This document shows, piece by piece, positions 43,863 to 52,622 of a stretch of 64,000 bases of DNA. Positions within the stretch are counted from its first letter, which is position 1; the number at the start of each line of letters is the position of its first letter. Below the pieces are notes generated by a model. It was not told the DNA's origin. It ran no database searches and was given only the letters and a program-made list of their open reading frames with translations. The DNA is from JAVBOW01 sp031550125 (GTDB lineage: Bacteria; Bacteroidota; Bacteroidia; Bacteroidales; Rikenellaceae): the NCBI GenBank assembly GCA_031550125.1, contig JAVBOW010000015.1, positions 1 to 64,000 on the forward strand, written 5' to 3'. The position numbers and the translations under genes are program-made.

Positions 43863-45410
43863 ATGAAAGGAAATGTATCACTGAGGAGACAAGCTCTTGC
43901 GAGCCTTCTATGGGCTTCGTTGCAGCAGGTGAGCGGCCAGGCCATAAACTTCGTCGTGTCGATGGTGCTTGCGCGCCTGCTGTTGCCGGACGATTACGGC
44001 CTGATGGGGATGATCTACATCTTCATCACTATCAGCTCCTCGTTGGCCGAGGCCGGAATGAGCAGTTCCCTGGTCAGGATGCGGCGGCCGCGCCAGGAGG
44101 ATTACTCCACGGTGTTCTTCGGCAATCTGTTCCTTTGCCTGCTTATGTACGCCGTGATATTCGTCGCGGCACCGTTCATAGCGAACTTCTACGGGAAAGA
44201 GGTACTCACTTGCATCATACGGGTTTACAGCGTAACGATAATTCTCAACTCCGTTTCCGCGGTGCAGGTGGCCAGGATGGTCAAAAAACTGCGTTTCAAG
44301 AAACAGATGACCCTCTCCATCCCCTCGCTGGTGGCCAACGCAGCGGTGAGCATAATACTGGCCTGGATGGGCTACGGGGTTTGGAGTCTTGTGTGGGGCG
44401 GGGTGGCTAAATCGGCGGTCTATTCGGCTCAGTTGTGGATCTATTCGCGCTGGCGTCCGTCGCCGGTATTCGTCCGCGAATCCTTCGACAGGCATTTCGG
44501 TTTCGGGATGAAGATGGTGGCCACCAACCTGCTCAGCTCGCTGTCCGCTTCGCTGTACCCGTTCGTCATAGGCAAGTTTTTCTCGTCCGCCCAAACTGGA
44601 TACTTCACTCAGGCCGAAACGCTTAAGCAGCTGCCCATATCTACGCTTATCACCCCGTTGAGCAAGGTGATATACCCCGTTATGTCGAACGTGCAGTCCG
44701 ACGACGGCAAGCTCAGGAATATATACGCCAAGATGGAGCAATTCTGCGTGATCGCCGTATTGCCCATAATGGTTTTGGGTATGGCCCTCTCCGGACAGGT
44801 GCTGCACCTTCTCTTCTCGGAGCGATGGGTGGCCGCCGCGCCTTACCTCGAGATAGCCTGCCTTATTGGGATATTTTCCATGCCGGGCATATGCAATATC
44901 TATATATTCAATATAAAAGGCCGAAATGGACTGATGCTCAAGATAAACATAATCGAAAAGGGCATCACCCTGCTGGCTGTGGCCGCGGCTATTCCCCTGG
45001 GCATTTATTTCGTTCTCTGGAGCAGATTCCTGCTTCAGGTCACGGCTTATTTCGTGATCTCGGGTTTCGTGTGCCGCCTTATAGGCTATAGTTTCAGAAT
45101 GCTGGTATGGCATCTCTTGCCGCTGGTATTCATGGGCGCCTTGATGTGGCTGGGCGTGACGGGCCTCGAGATGGCGACAGAAAAGCTGGGATACCTTGTC
45201 CAGCTTGCCATATGCGTGCCTGCCGGATTGTTGCTGTACGCCGGACTGGTGTTCGTCTTCAGGAGGAACATGCTGGAGGAGATACTGGGAATGTTGTCGG
45301 ATATCCCCGGCTTCGGCAAGATAACCGGCCGTATAATGTGGTGGAAAAACACTCCCCGTACTACGGGTCCGGGAATAGATAACTCGAATTCCGAAGGGAG
45401 CAACTTATAA
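43863..45410 (+). CDS. Wzx-type polysaccharide flippase
   Basis: 515 residues, polytopic with about 12-14 hydrophobic segments. N-terminal LLWASLQQVSGQAINFVVSMVLARLLLPDDYGLMGMIYIF is the PST/MVF signature of lipid-linked repeat-unit flippases. ATG 43863 is preferred to GTG two codons earlier. It flips undecaprenyl-linked oligosaccharide across the inner membrane for the Wzy polymerase encoded downstream. Confidence 0.9.
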   Translation: MKGNVSLRRQALASLLWASLQQVSGQAINFVVSMVLARLLLPDDYGLMGMIYIFITISSSLAEAGMSSSLVRMRRPRQEDYSTVFFGNLFLCLLMYAVIFVAAPFIANFYGKEVLTCIIRVYSVTIILNSVSAVQVARMVKKLRFKKQMTLSIPSLVANAAVSIILAWMGYGVWSLVWGGVAKSAVYSAQLWIYSRWRPSPVFVRESFDRHFGFGMKMVATNLLSSLSASLYPFVIGKFFSSAQTGYFTQAETLKQLPISTLITPLSKVIYPVMSNVQSDDGKLRNIYAKMEQFCVIAVLPIMVLGMALSGQVLHLLFSERWVAAAPYLEIACLIGIFSMPGICNIYIFNIKGRNGLMLKINIIEKGITLLAVAAAIPLGIYFVLWSRFLLQVTAYFVISGFVCRLIGYSFRMLVWHLLPLVFMGALMWLGVTGLEMATEKLGYLVQLAICVPAGLLLYAGLVFVFRRNMLEEILGMLSDIPGFGKITGRIMWWKNTPRTTGPGIDNSNSEGSNL

Positions 45411-45419
45411 TACATCAGT

Positions 45420-46487
45420 ATGAAAATAGTACGCCTTTGTCCGGTTCTGGATTTCGGAGGGATAGAAACCCTGTTCAATAACACCTCCCGCTGGAGCGAC
45501 GACAACACATGGACGTTCGTGGCCATAACCACCGGCGGTAATGCCGAACGCACCATACGGAACAACGGTAAGGACGTCTATTGTCTCGGCTTGCCATGCC
45601 GGATACCGAGTCTGCGCGCCATCTGGGGCCTGTGGCGTTTCTTTCGCCGCGAGAAGCCCGACGTGGTACACGCTTCGGGAGTGGAGGCTTATGTCCACGG
45701 AATAATAGCGGCCTGGCTTGCCGGGGTGCCTGTCAAGGTCGCCGAAGAGGTGGGTATGCCCAAACACAGCGCGCAGGCGAAGGCGGTTATCAGGGCCGTA
45801 CTCAGGCTGGCCGACTATTTTATTGCCATAAACAGCCCTCTGGTGGAGATGTTTTCCGGCCAATATGGGGTTCCGGCGCGAAAGATACGGCTCATAGGCA
45901 GCTTTATTACCGAGACGGAACTCGCTCCCCGACATAGCGAGGAGGGTGTCTTCCGCATGGTGTCGGTCTCCCGTCTGCACCCGATAAAGAATATTCCCGC
46001 CATCCTGCGCGTAATGCCCGCCCTTACGGCGCGCCATCCGCAGGTTCGTTTCTCGATCGTAGGCAGCGGCCCCCAGGAGGAGGAACTCAAAGCCATGGCG
46101 CAGTCGCTCGGTTTGGCCGGATATGTGGAATTCCCCGGCTACCATAGCGATCCCTATCCGTTCCTGCTCGGAGCCGACCTTTACCTCCAGCCCTCTTTCA
46201 GCGAGGGTTCCAGTCTTTCGCTGCTTGAGGCTATGTACGCCGGCGCTCCGTCGATGGCCACACAGGTGGGAGGCGCTCCCGACGTCATACGGGACGGAGA
46301 GAACGGCTGGTTGATCGACCCGTACGACGACAACGGCATCATGGAAAAGATAGACCGTATAGTGTCGCTCTCCCCCGAAGAGCGCCGTAATGTGGGCGCG
46401 CGCGGACACGACACGGTAATGGAAAATTATACGCTGGAAAAATATATAGGTAACCTTCTTGCGGTTTATACCGCAAAGCATAAATAA
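45420..46487 (+). CDS. GT4-family glycosyltransferase
   Basis: 355 residues, GT-B fold. LDFGGIETLFNN at the N-terminus, VPVKVAEEVGMPKHS, and the nucleotide-sugar site PSFSEGSSLSLLEAMYAGAPSMATQVGGAPDVI with E-x7-E. Builds one linkage of the repeat unit on the cytoplasmic side; donor and acceptor unknown. 9 bases after the flippase gene. Confidence 0.9.
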   Translation: MKIVRLCPVLDFGGIETLFNNTSRWSDDNTWTFVAITTGGNAERTIRNNGKDVYCLGLPCRIPSLRAIWGLWRFFRREKPDVVHASGVEAYVHGIIAAWLAGVPVKVAEEVGMPKHSAQAKAVIRAVLRLADYFIAINSPLVEMFSGQYGVPARKIRLIGSFITETELAPRHSEEGVFRMVSVSRLHPIKNIPAILRVMPALTARHPQVRFSIVGSGPQEEELKAMAQSLGLAGYVEFPGYHSDPYPFLLGADLYLQPSFSEGSSLSLLEAMYAGAPSMATQVGGAPDVIRDGENGWLIDPYDDNGIMEKIDRIVSLSPEERRNVGARGHDTVMENYTLEKYIGNLLAVYTAKHK

Positions 46488-46514
46488 CGAGGGGGCTTCA
46501 TTAAAAGAGAACTT

Positions 46515-47660
46515 ATGGCGGGTAAACGGATAAAAATACTTCACGTACAGGAGACGGTCGCCTCCGGCGGGGTGGAAAAACGCAGGCTGCTGCTGGTTAG
46601 CCGCCTGGATAAATCCGTCTATGAGCAGAAGCTGGTTTGCACCGTGGCCAGTGGTCCTATCGCCGAGGCGTTCGCCGGCCAGGGCGTGAAACCCGTGCAG
46701 ATAGGGAAGTTCCGGGGTATTTGGGATATCCCGCGCTACGTGAAACTGATCGGGATTATCAGGGAATACCGCCCCGATATTATCCACGGCGCGGTATTCG
46801 AGGGGGTTACCATGGCCTGCGTGTGCGGTTTCCTTACCCGCGTCCCTGTGGTGATCGCCGAGGAGACGTCCGATCCTCAGAACCGGTCGCGCAAGGCGGA
46901 CTTCCTGTTGAGGCTGCTTTGCAAGGCTGCCGACAGGATGGTGGCCATATCCGAGGGAACGAAGCGCTACCTTATCGAGAGGGCCAGGATACCGGCCTCT
47001 AAAGTAAGGCTTATAAATAACGGCTGCGACCTTCCCAATCCGGTGGACGCCGGCAGGATCGAAGCGCTGAAGAGCGAATTGGGAATACGCCCCGGCGATT
47101 TCGTAGTGGGAAGCGTGGGACGCCTGTCCAACGACCACAAGCGGTTTACCGACATTATCGAGGCCGTGGCGTCTCTGGGCGATCGTCCGGACATAAAGAT
47201 ATTGATCGTGGGCGACGGTCCCGACAGGAAGATGATAGAGGAGTGTGCCGAAAGGCACGGCATGTCCGACAGGCTTATAATGGCGGGCTACCAGTGGGAC
47301 ACCACGCCCTATTATATGCTTATGGACCTGTTCTGCCTCGCCTCTTCCAGGGAGGGATTCGGGATAGTGGCCGCGGAGGCCATGTTCAACAGGCTGCCGG
47401 CGCTGGTCACTTCGGTGGGCGGGTTGAAATATGTCGTCGAAGAGGGCGAGACGGGATATATCGTGCCTCCGTTCGCCCCGCAGGATCTCGCAGCCAGGAT
47501 AGACGTCCTGTCGCGCGATGCGGAATTATGCCGCAGGCTCGGAAATAACGGCTATCAAAGGGCTATGCGCGAGTACAGCCCGCAGGCATACGTTGCCCGG
47601 GTAGACGGCCTGTACAAAGAGTGCATGCAAACCATAGGCGGCAAGGAGAAGAAGGCATGA
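46515..47660 (+). CDS. GT4-family glycosyltransferase
   Basis: 381 residues, GT-B fold. QETVASGGVEKRRLLLVSRLD, VVIAEETSDPQNRS, VGSVGRLSNDHKRFTDII, and donor site SSREGFGIVAAEAMFNRLPALVTSVGGLKYV. Close in layout to the previous gene, suggesting paralogy. The next gene starts inside its end (ATGA). Confidence 0.9.
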   Translation: MAGKRIKILHVQETVASGGVEKRRLLLVSRLDKSVYEQKLVCTVASGPIAEAFAGQGVKPVQIGKFRGIWDIPRYVKLIGIIREYRPDIIHGAVFEGVTMACVCGFLTRVPVVIAEETSDPQNRSRKADFLLRLLCKAADRMVAISEGTKRYLIERARIPASKVRLINNGCDLPNPVDAGRIEALKSELGIRPGDFVVGSVGRLSNDHKRFTDIIEAVASLGDRPDIKILIVGDGPDRKMIEECAERHGMSDRLIMAGYQWDTTPYYMLMDLFCLASSREGFGIVAAEAMFNRLPALVTSVGGLKYVVEEGETGYIVPPFAPQDLAARIDVLSRDAELCRRLGNNGYQRAMREYSPQAYVARVDGLYKECMQTIGGKEKKA

Positions 47661-48892
47661 CCAGGATATTATTCATAACGTGGGACGGTCCCCAGACCAA
47701 TTACCTCGAGGGGTTGTTCTATCCCATATTCCGCGCTATAGGAGAGCGGGCCGGGATAGAGTTCCATGTGCTTCAATTTACAAGCGCCGATAGCATGGCC
47801 GCCGGACGTATCGGCGAGGTTTCGGCCGGGTACGGCTTCCGCTACACCGCCGTCAGCACGGCGTCGGGCTTACATCCGGCCGCAGGTGTTGCGCGCGCAC
47901 TGCTGTCCGGGGGTAGCCTGATAGCGCGCTACGCGGCAGAGAACGATATAGATATTCTTATGCCGCGCAGCACCATGCCCGCGCTGATGACGCTCGGCGC
48001 GATGCGTAAACGCCGCGGTATGAAGGTACTCTTCGATGCGGACGGCTTGCCCGTAGAGGAGAGGGTCGATTTCGCGGGGCTGAAAAAGGGAGGGCTGATG
48101 TACCGCATACTCAAAGGGATAGAAACCCGCATGCTCCGCAAGGCCGATGCGGTTATAACGCGCTCGATGAGGGCCGCCGATATACACATAAACAACATAG
48201 GCGAATCCGCAAGGCCGAAATTCTTTGTGGTGACCAACGGCCGCGATCCGGGCTTTTTCCGTCCCGACGCCGCGCGCCGCGAGGAGTATCGCCGGCGTTT
48301 GGGCGTCGCTCCCGGCTCCACGGTTTTCGTCTACTGCGGGTCGATAGGGCCGCAATACCTTCCAGGAGAGATGTTGGCCATATTCGCGGGATACAAAAAG
48401 AGACATCCCGACGCTAAGTTCCTCGTGCTTACGGGAGGCCGCTTCCCTTTGGAGGAGCTGTCGCCCGCCGAGTGGCGCAAAGACGTCGCGGTAATGCACA
48501 GCCCTTACGGAGAGCTGCCCGGCTGGCTCGACGCGGCCGACATAGCTTTCGGGTTGAGGCAGCCTTCGTACAGCATGCAGGGAGTGGCCCCCATAAAGTT
48601 GGGCGAGTACCTGATGATGGGCCTGCCTACGATCGCATCGGCCGGCATAGGCGATACGGAAACCGTCCTGGGCGGAGTGGACGGCGTAAGGCTGTACGAC
48701 CATAACGACCCCTGCCGAGTGGAAGCCGCGGTGGATTGGTGCGACGGACTGTCGGCCCGTCGTCCGGCGATAAGCGAATTCGGGGTCGCCAACTTTTCGG
48801 TGGACGAAAGCGCGAGACGTTACATGAAAGCCATAGAATACGTCTTGCCGGAAGCGGCGGACATGAAGGCGGCCGCGACGGCAGGCAAATAA
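47657..48892 (+). CDS. GT4-type glycosyltransferase, divergent
   Basis: 411 residues from ATG 47657, which overlaps the previous stop (ATGA). GT-B fold: RILFITWDGPQTNYLEGLFYP, MKVLFDADGLPVEERVDF, FVYCGSIGPQYLPGEML, and a donor site GLRQPSYSMQGVAPIKLGEYLMMGLPTIAS that lacks the usual first Glu of E-x7-E, with Gln-Gly in its place. Role in repeat-unit assembly; specificity unknown. Confidence 0.84.
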   Translation: MTRILFITWDGPQTNYLEGLFYPIFRAIGERAGIEFHVLQFTSADSMAAGRIGEVSAGYGFRYTAVSTASGLHPAAGVARALLSGGSLIARYAAENDIDILMPRSTMPALMTLGAMRKRRGMKVLFDADGLPVEERVDFAGLKKGGLMYRILKGIETRMLRKADAVITRSMRAADIHINNIGESARPKFFVVTNGRDPGFFRPDAARREEYRRRLGVAPGSTVFVYCGSIGPQYLPGEMLAIFAGYKKRHPDAKFLVLTGGRFPLEELSPAEWRKDVAVMHSPYGELPGWLDAADIAFGLRQPSYSMQGVAPIKLGEYLMMGLPTIASAGIGDTETVLGGVDGVRLYDHNDPCRVEAAVDWCDGLSARRPAISEFGVANFSVDESARRYMKAIEYVLPEAADMKAAATAGK

Positions 48893-48913
48893 AAATACTG
48901 AAAAAAGATATAA

Positions 48914-50185
48914 ATGACCGGTTCAAACGTAGAGGATACCGTACGGGGCAAGCGATTCGTCTTCCTGACCATGAACGACATGACCAGGGACGGCGGCGGC
49001 CCTGTGCGCATATACGGATTGCTCAACGCCTTGGCCGGGAAGGGCTGCGAGGTGACCCTGCTCTCCAATTCCACGCATATTAAGCAACTCGGCCCGGATG
49101 TACGCAACATCTTTATCGGACGCAAATTTACCCCGGGTCAAAAAAGGATGATACAGGCCCTGGTCGCTTGGCTGCCCGCGTGGGCGGCGGCGCTTTTCTT
49201 CCGTAGGACGTTGCGCCTTACGGCAGAGCGCCTTGGCGGCGCAAAGGAGATCTACTCTTTCGAATATCTGGATAATACGCTGGCTTACCTGCTTAAAAAA
49301 CAGGGATTCATTGACCGTTACGTAAACGACATCCACGGGATGGCCCCCCTTGAGTTCGAGTCGCAGATAATAAGGGCGTCTAATCTCCTCGACAGGCTCA
49401 GGTTCAAACTAAAACGCCTTTCAGCCCGGAAGCTCGACAGGAAAGTGTTCAGTTCGGCTTCGGGCCTGATATATGCCAGTGACGCCATGCAGGAATATTA
49501 CGAGCGTAATATCATCTCGGGCAAAAAGCCCGCCTCTATCATCCTCCCTTTCGTTTCCGGAGGCGACGTGAACGGCAAACCCGATCAGGAATTGGCCGAG
49601 GCCCTGAGGGAGAAATATTCGCTCTCGGCCGGCGATTTCGTCTTCCTCTTTGCGGGCAGCTATAAGGCCACGGGCGGCGTCGACTGGCTTATAGACGCTT
49701 TCGAACGCATACGCGACCAGGAGCCTCGCGTCAAACTTATGCTGATAGGCAACACAGGGCCTATGTACCAGCATTGCATGCGGAAGGTCCGTCAGAGCGA
49801 ATACCGCGCGTCGATTATCACCATCGAAAAGATCCCGTACAGCCAGCTGCTGACTTACCAGAGCCTGGCCAATGTGGTGGTTTGCCCCGACCAGGCCAAT
49901 AACTATTCGGAATATATCATCCATACTAAATATTTCGACGCCATGTGGTCTGATAAGCCTGTCATCAACGGCAATTTCGCGGCGGTCAGGCAGATCAATC
50001 CCGACGAGAGGCTCTCGCTCTCTTTCGACCCTTCGAGTCCGGACGATCTCTACCGCACCATGAAACGCAGCGTGGACGACTATGCGCGCCTGTCCGAAAA
50101 ATATGCCCGCACGAGCGATTATTTAAGGAAGAACCTGACTTACCCGTCATTGGCCGGCAGGCTGGTGGAATTTAACGGCAGATAG
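48914..50185 (+). CDS. GT4-type glycosyltransferase
   Basis: 423 residues. N-terminal FVFLTMNDMTRDGGGPVRIYGLLNALAGKG and FLFAGSYKATGGVDWLIDAFERI fit a GT-B enzyme; the donor-binding segment (VVCPDQANNYSEYIIHTKYFDAMWSDKPVINGNFAAVRQ) is atypical, keeping Y-x-x-x-T-K-Y-F-D instead of the E-x7-E box. A long basic stretch at about 150-180 may touch membrane lipid. Lies directly before the polymerase gene. Confidence 0.84.
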   Translation: MTGSNVEDTVRGKRFVFLTMNDMTRDGGGPVRIYGLLNALAGKGCEVTLLSNSTHIKQLGPDVRNIFIGRKFTPGQKRMIQALVAWLPAWAAALFFRRTLRLTAERLGGAKEIYSFEYLDNTLAYLLKKQGFIDRYVNDIHGMAPLEFESQIIRASNLLDRLRFKLKRLSARKLDRKVFSSASGLIYASDAMQEYYERNIISGKKPASIILPFVSGGDVNGKPDQELAEALREKYSLSAGDFVFLFAGSYKATGGVDWLIDAFERIRDQEPRVKLMLIGNTGPMYQHCMRKVRQSEYRASIITIEKIPYSQLLTYQSLANVVVCPDQANNYSEYIIHTKYFDAMWSDKPVINGNFAAVRQINPDERLSLSFDPSSPDDLYRTMKRSVDDYARLSEKYARTSDYLRKNLTYPSLAGRLVEFNGR

Positions 50186-50186
50186 T

Positions 50187-51356
50187 ATGGAGATATTCGA
50201 CCTGTGCATATTCCTGCTGGTTGCCATGGCGGGACTGAAGATAGCCGATTCGTTCGACGTGACGGATTACGACAGGCGTATATTGCGCTGGCTGTGGGGT
50301 TACCACTTGCTGTTCGGCGTGATATTCTGGGCTTACATATCCTTCGGCGCAGGCGGCGACGCTTACGGCTATTGGGCTATGGGACGCTACATTCCGTTTC
50401 CGGCAATATTTGAGCGGATGTGGACGGAGCCGACGTATTTCATTATTGCGCTCTGTTATTTTCCCGCCGGGGTACTCGGGCTGTCTTTCTTTGCCACTTC
50501 CATGCTGTTTTGCCTGGCGGGCTATATCGGCGTGGCAATGTTTTACGTGCTGTATGAGCGCCTTGTCCCGTTCAACTCCCGGATAGGCGGCTACGACATA
50601 TTCCCGATGATATTTTTCCTGCCCAATATGCATTTCTGGTCTTCGGGGCTGGGCAAGGATTCGTTGCTGTTCATGTGCATAGGGTTGTTCTTCTTTAGTT
50701 TGCAGAAACCGTTGAAATATATTCCCGGATTGCTTATCAGCCTGGGGCTTTCCTACCTTGTGCGTCCCCACATAACGTTCTTCATGCTGATTGCCGTAGG
50801 CGTGGGCTTCCTTATGGACGGAAGGCTGAAAACCTACCAGAAAGTTATCGCCATGTCCGTGTTCGCCGCGGTGGGTTTCTGGGTTTTCGGAAAGATGGCC
50901 GACTTCCTTAAGATACAGGAGATGTCGTCGGAACAACTCAGCAATTTCACCCAGTCGAGGGTGTCTAACCTTAGCCGCGCCAGCGTGGGGTCGGCCGTGG
51001 ATATAGGCTCGTATCCACTTCCTCTGAAAGTTTTCACATTCCTTTTCCGCCCCCTTTTCTTCGACGCCAGGAATGTAATGTCGCTGGCCGCTTCGGCCGA
51101 GAACCTGCTGCTGTTCGTGATGTTTTGCCGTATGGTGGCCTCCAAGCCGCTGGCCGCGTTCAAGCAGGGCGGCTATATAATTAAATCCTCGTTGTTCTTC
51201 GTTATCTTCGGTTCCGTGGCGTGCAGTATGATAATGAGCAATCTGGGGATCATTATGCGCCAGAAAAACATGTTCGTGCCACTTTTGTTGCTATTTATAG
51301 GTTGGGTGCTTGCCCAAAAAGAGAGATTGCAGGGGATTGAAACTGAACCCACATAA
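50187..51356 (+). CDS. Wzy-like polysaccharide polymerase
   Basis: 389 residues with about 10 hydrophobic segments and a larger periplasmic loop (about 255-290). No known domain can be named with certainty, but position, topology and the mixture of Trp/Phe-rich segments with HFWSSGLGKDSLLFMCIGLFFFS (the Gly-Lys-Asp-Ser motif seen in several EpsG/Wzy-like proteins) support a repeat-unit polymerase. It begins one base after the previous gene and its TAA overlaps the next ATG (TAATG). Confidence 0.78.
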   Translation: MEIFDLCIFLLVAMAGLKIADSFDVTDYDRRILRWLWGYHLLFGVIFWAYISFGAGGDAYGYWAMGRYIPFPAIFERMWTEPTYFIIALCYFPAGVLGLSFFATSMLFCLAGYIGVAMFYVLYERLVPFNSRIGGYDIFPMIFFLPNMHFWSSGLGKDSLLFMCIGLFFFSLQKPLKYIPGLLISLGLSYLVRPHITFFMLIAVGVGFLMDGRLKTYQKVIAMSVFAAVGFWVFGKMADFLKIQEMSSEQLSNFTQSRVSNLSRASVGSAVDIGSYPLPLKVFTFLFRPLFFDARNVMSLAASAENLLLFVMFCRMVASKPLAAFKQGGYIIKSSLFFVIFGSVACSMIMSNLGIIMRQKNMFVPLLLLFIGWVLAQKERLQGIETEPT

Positions 51357-52525
51357 TGAAAAAAGAAAAAAGAAAAAAGAAATTAGTACGTATAACCACC
51401 GTGTCCCTTTCGCTCGAGAAACTACTCCCGGGCCAGATGAACTATATGTCGCAGTATTACGAGGTGATAGCGATCTCTTCGGACGCTCCCGTACTTAAAC
51501 AGGTGGGCAAGATGGAGGGAGTTAGGACGTTTTGTGTGAAAATGACGCGAAAGATAACGCCCGTCAAGGATCTCTTGGCTATCCTTAAATTGTGGTTGTT
51601 CCTGATGTACGAGCGTCCATGGATAGTCCATACGCATACGCCCAAGGCCGGTATGACGGGAATGATAGCCGCATGGCTTGCGGGTGTGCCTAACAGGTTG
51701 CACACCGTGGCCGGCATGCCGCTCATGGAGGCGGAGGGCAGTAAGAAAGAGGTATTGGTTATGGTTGAGAAACTCACCTATGCCATGGCCACGCACGTAT
51801 ATCCCAATTCCCACGGATTGGAGGATTATATCCTCGAAAACCGCTTCTGCCCTGAGAAAAAACTCAAAGTCATAGCCAACGGCAGCTCCAACGGTATAGA
51901 CACCAACTACTTCTCGAGGGAGCAATACCCCCCCGAAGTATGCGCCGACCTTCGATCTCAGATGAAGATAGGGCCGAACGACCTTGTATTCTGTTTTGTC
52001 GGCCGCGTGGTGAAGCAAAAGGGCGTGGAGGAACTTACGGAGGCGTTCGCGGCCCTTCACCGGAAATACGATTTCGTCAAACTCGTTATCGTCGGCCCTC
52101 CTGAAGAGGCTCTCGATCCGCTGGGCGCGTATATATGGAGTATCATGACCTCGCATCCGGCCATAATCCGCACCGGCTACCGCAAAGACGTCAGGCCGTT
52201 GATGGCCATGTCCGACGTTTTCGTACTGCCCAGCTACCGCGAGGGCCTTCCAAACGTGCTTTTACAAGCCGGCGCGATGGATCTTCCGTGCATAACCACC
52301 GACACCGTAGGGTGTAATGAAATCATACAGAACCGCAAGAACGGGCTGCTGGTGCAGGTAAAGAGTACGTGGTCGTTGCACGACGCGATGGAGACCATGG
52401 TCAAGGATGTGGAGTTGCGCAAAAAAATGTCCGTCGATGCAAGGCGCATGGTGGTGGATATGTACGAGCAGCGATACCTGTGGCAAAAATTGCACGAGGA
52501 GTACCTTGCGCTCGGCAGACAATGA
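51356..52525 (+). CDS. GT4-family glycosyltransferase
   Basis: 389 residues, GT-B fold. Very basic start (MKKEKRKKKLVRITTV), HTHTPKAGMTGMIAAWLAGVPNRLHTVAGMP, FCFVGRVVKQKGVEELTEAFAALH, and donor site PSYREGLPNVLLQAGAMDLPCITTDTVGCNEII, resembling EpsD/WcaL-like enzymes that add the second sugar. Last gene of the cluster, coupled to wzy. Confidence 0.9.
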   Translation: MKKEKRKKKLVRITTVSLSLEKLLPGQMNYMSQYYEVIAISSDAPVLKQVGKMEGVRTFCVKMTRKITPVKDLLAILKLWLFLMYERPWIVHTHTPKAGMTGMIAAWLAGVPNRLHTVAGMPLMEAEGSKKEVLVMVEKLTYAMATHVYPNSHGLEDYILENRFCPEKKLKVIANGSSNGIDTNYFSREQYPPEVCADLRSQMKIGPNDLVFCFVGRVVKQKGVEELTEAFAALHRKYDFVKLVIVGPPEEALDPLGAYIWSIMTSHPAIIRTGYRKDVRPLMAMSDVFVLPSYREGLPNVLLQAGAMDLPCITTDTVGCNEIIQNRKNGLLVQVKSTWSLHDAMETMVKDVELRKKMSVDARRMVVDMYEQRYLWQKLHEEYLALGRQ

Positions 52526-52589
52526 TGCCTGCCAACGTATGCAAGTTCCCTAAAATGTGTGAAAATACATGTTTTCTTAGATGAATTGT

Positions 52590-52597
52590 TATATTTG
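52590..52597 (+). promoter_or_regulatory. -7 box TATATTTG for the OmpA-family gene
   Basis: TATATTTG, 26 bases before ATG 52623; no clear -33 box. It rejects the longer frame from 52581. Confidence 0.45.
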
Positions 52598-52622
52598 CGA
52601 AAAATTTATAGATACACGTCCA

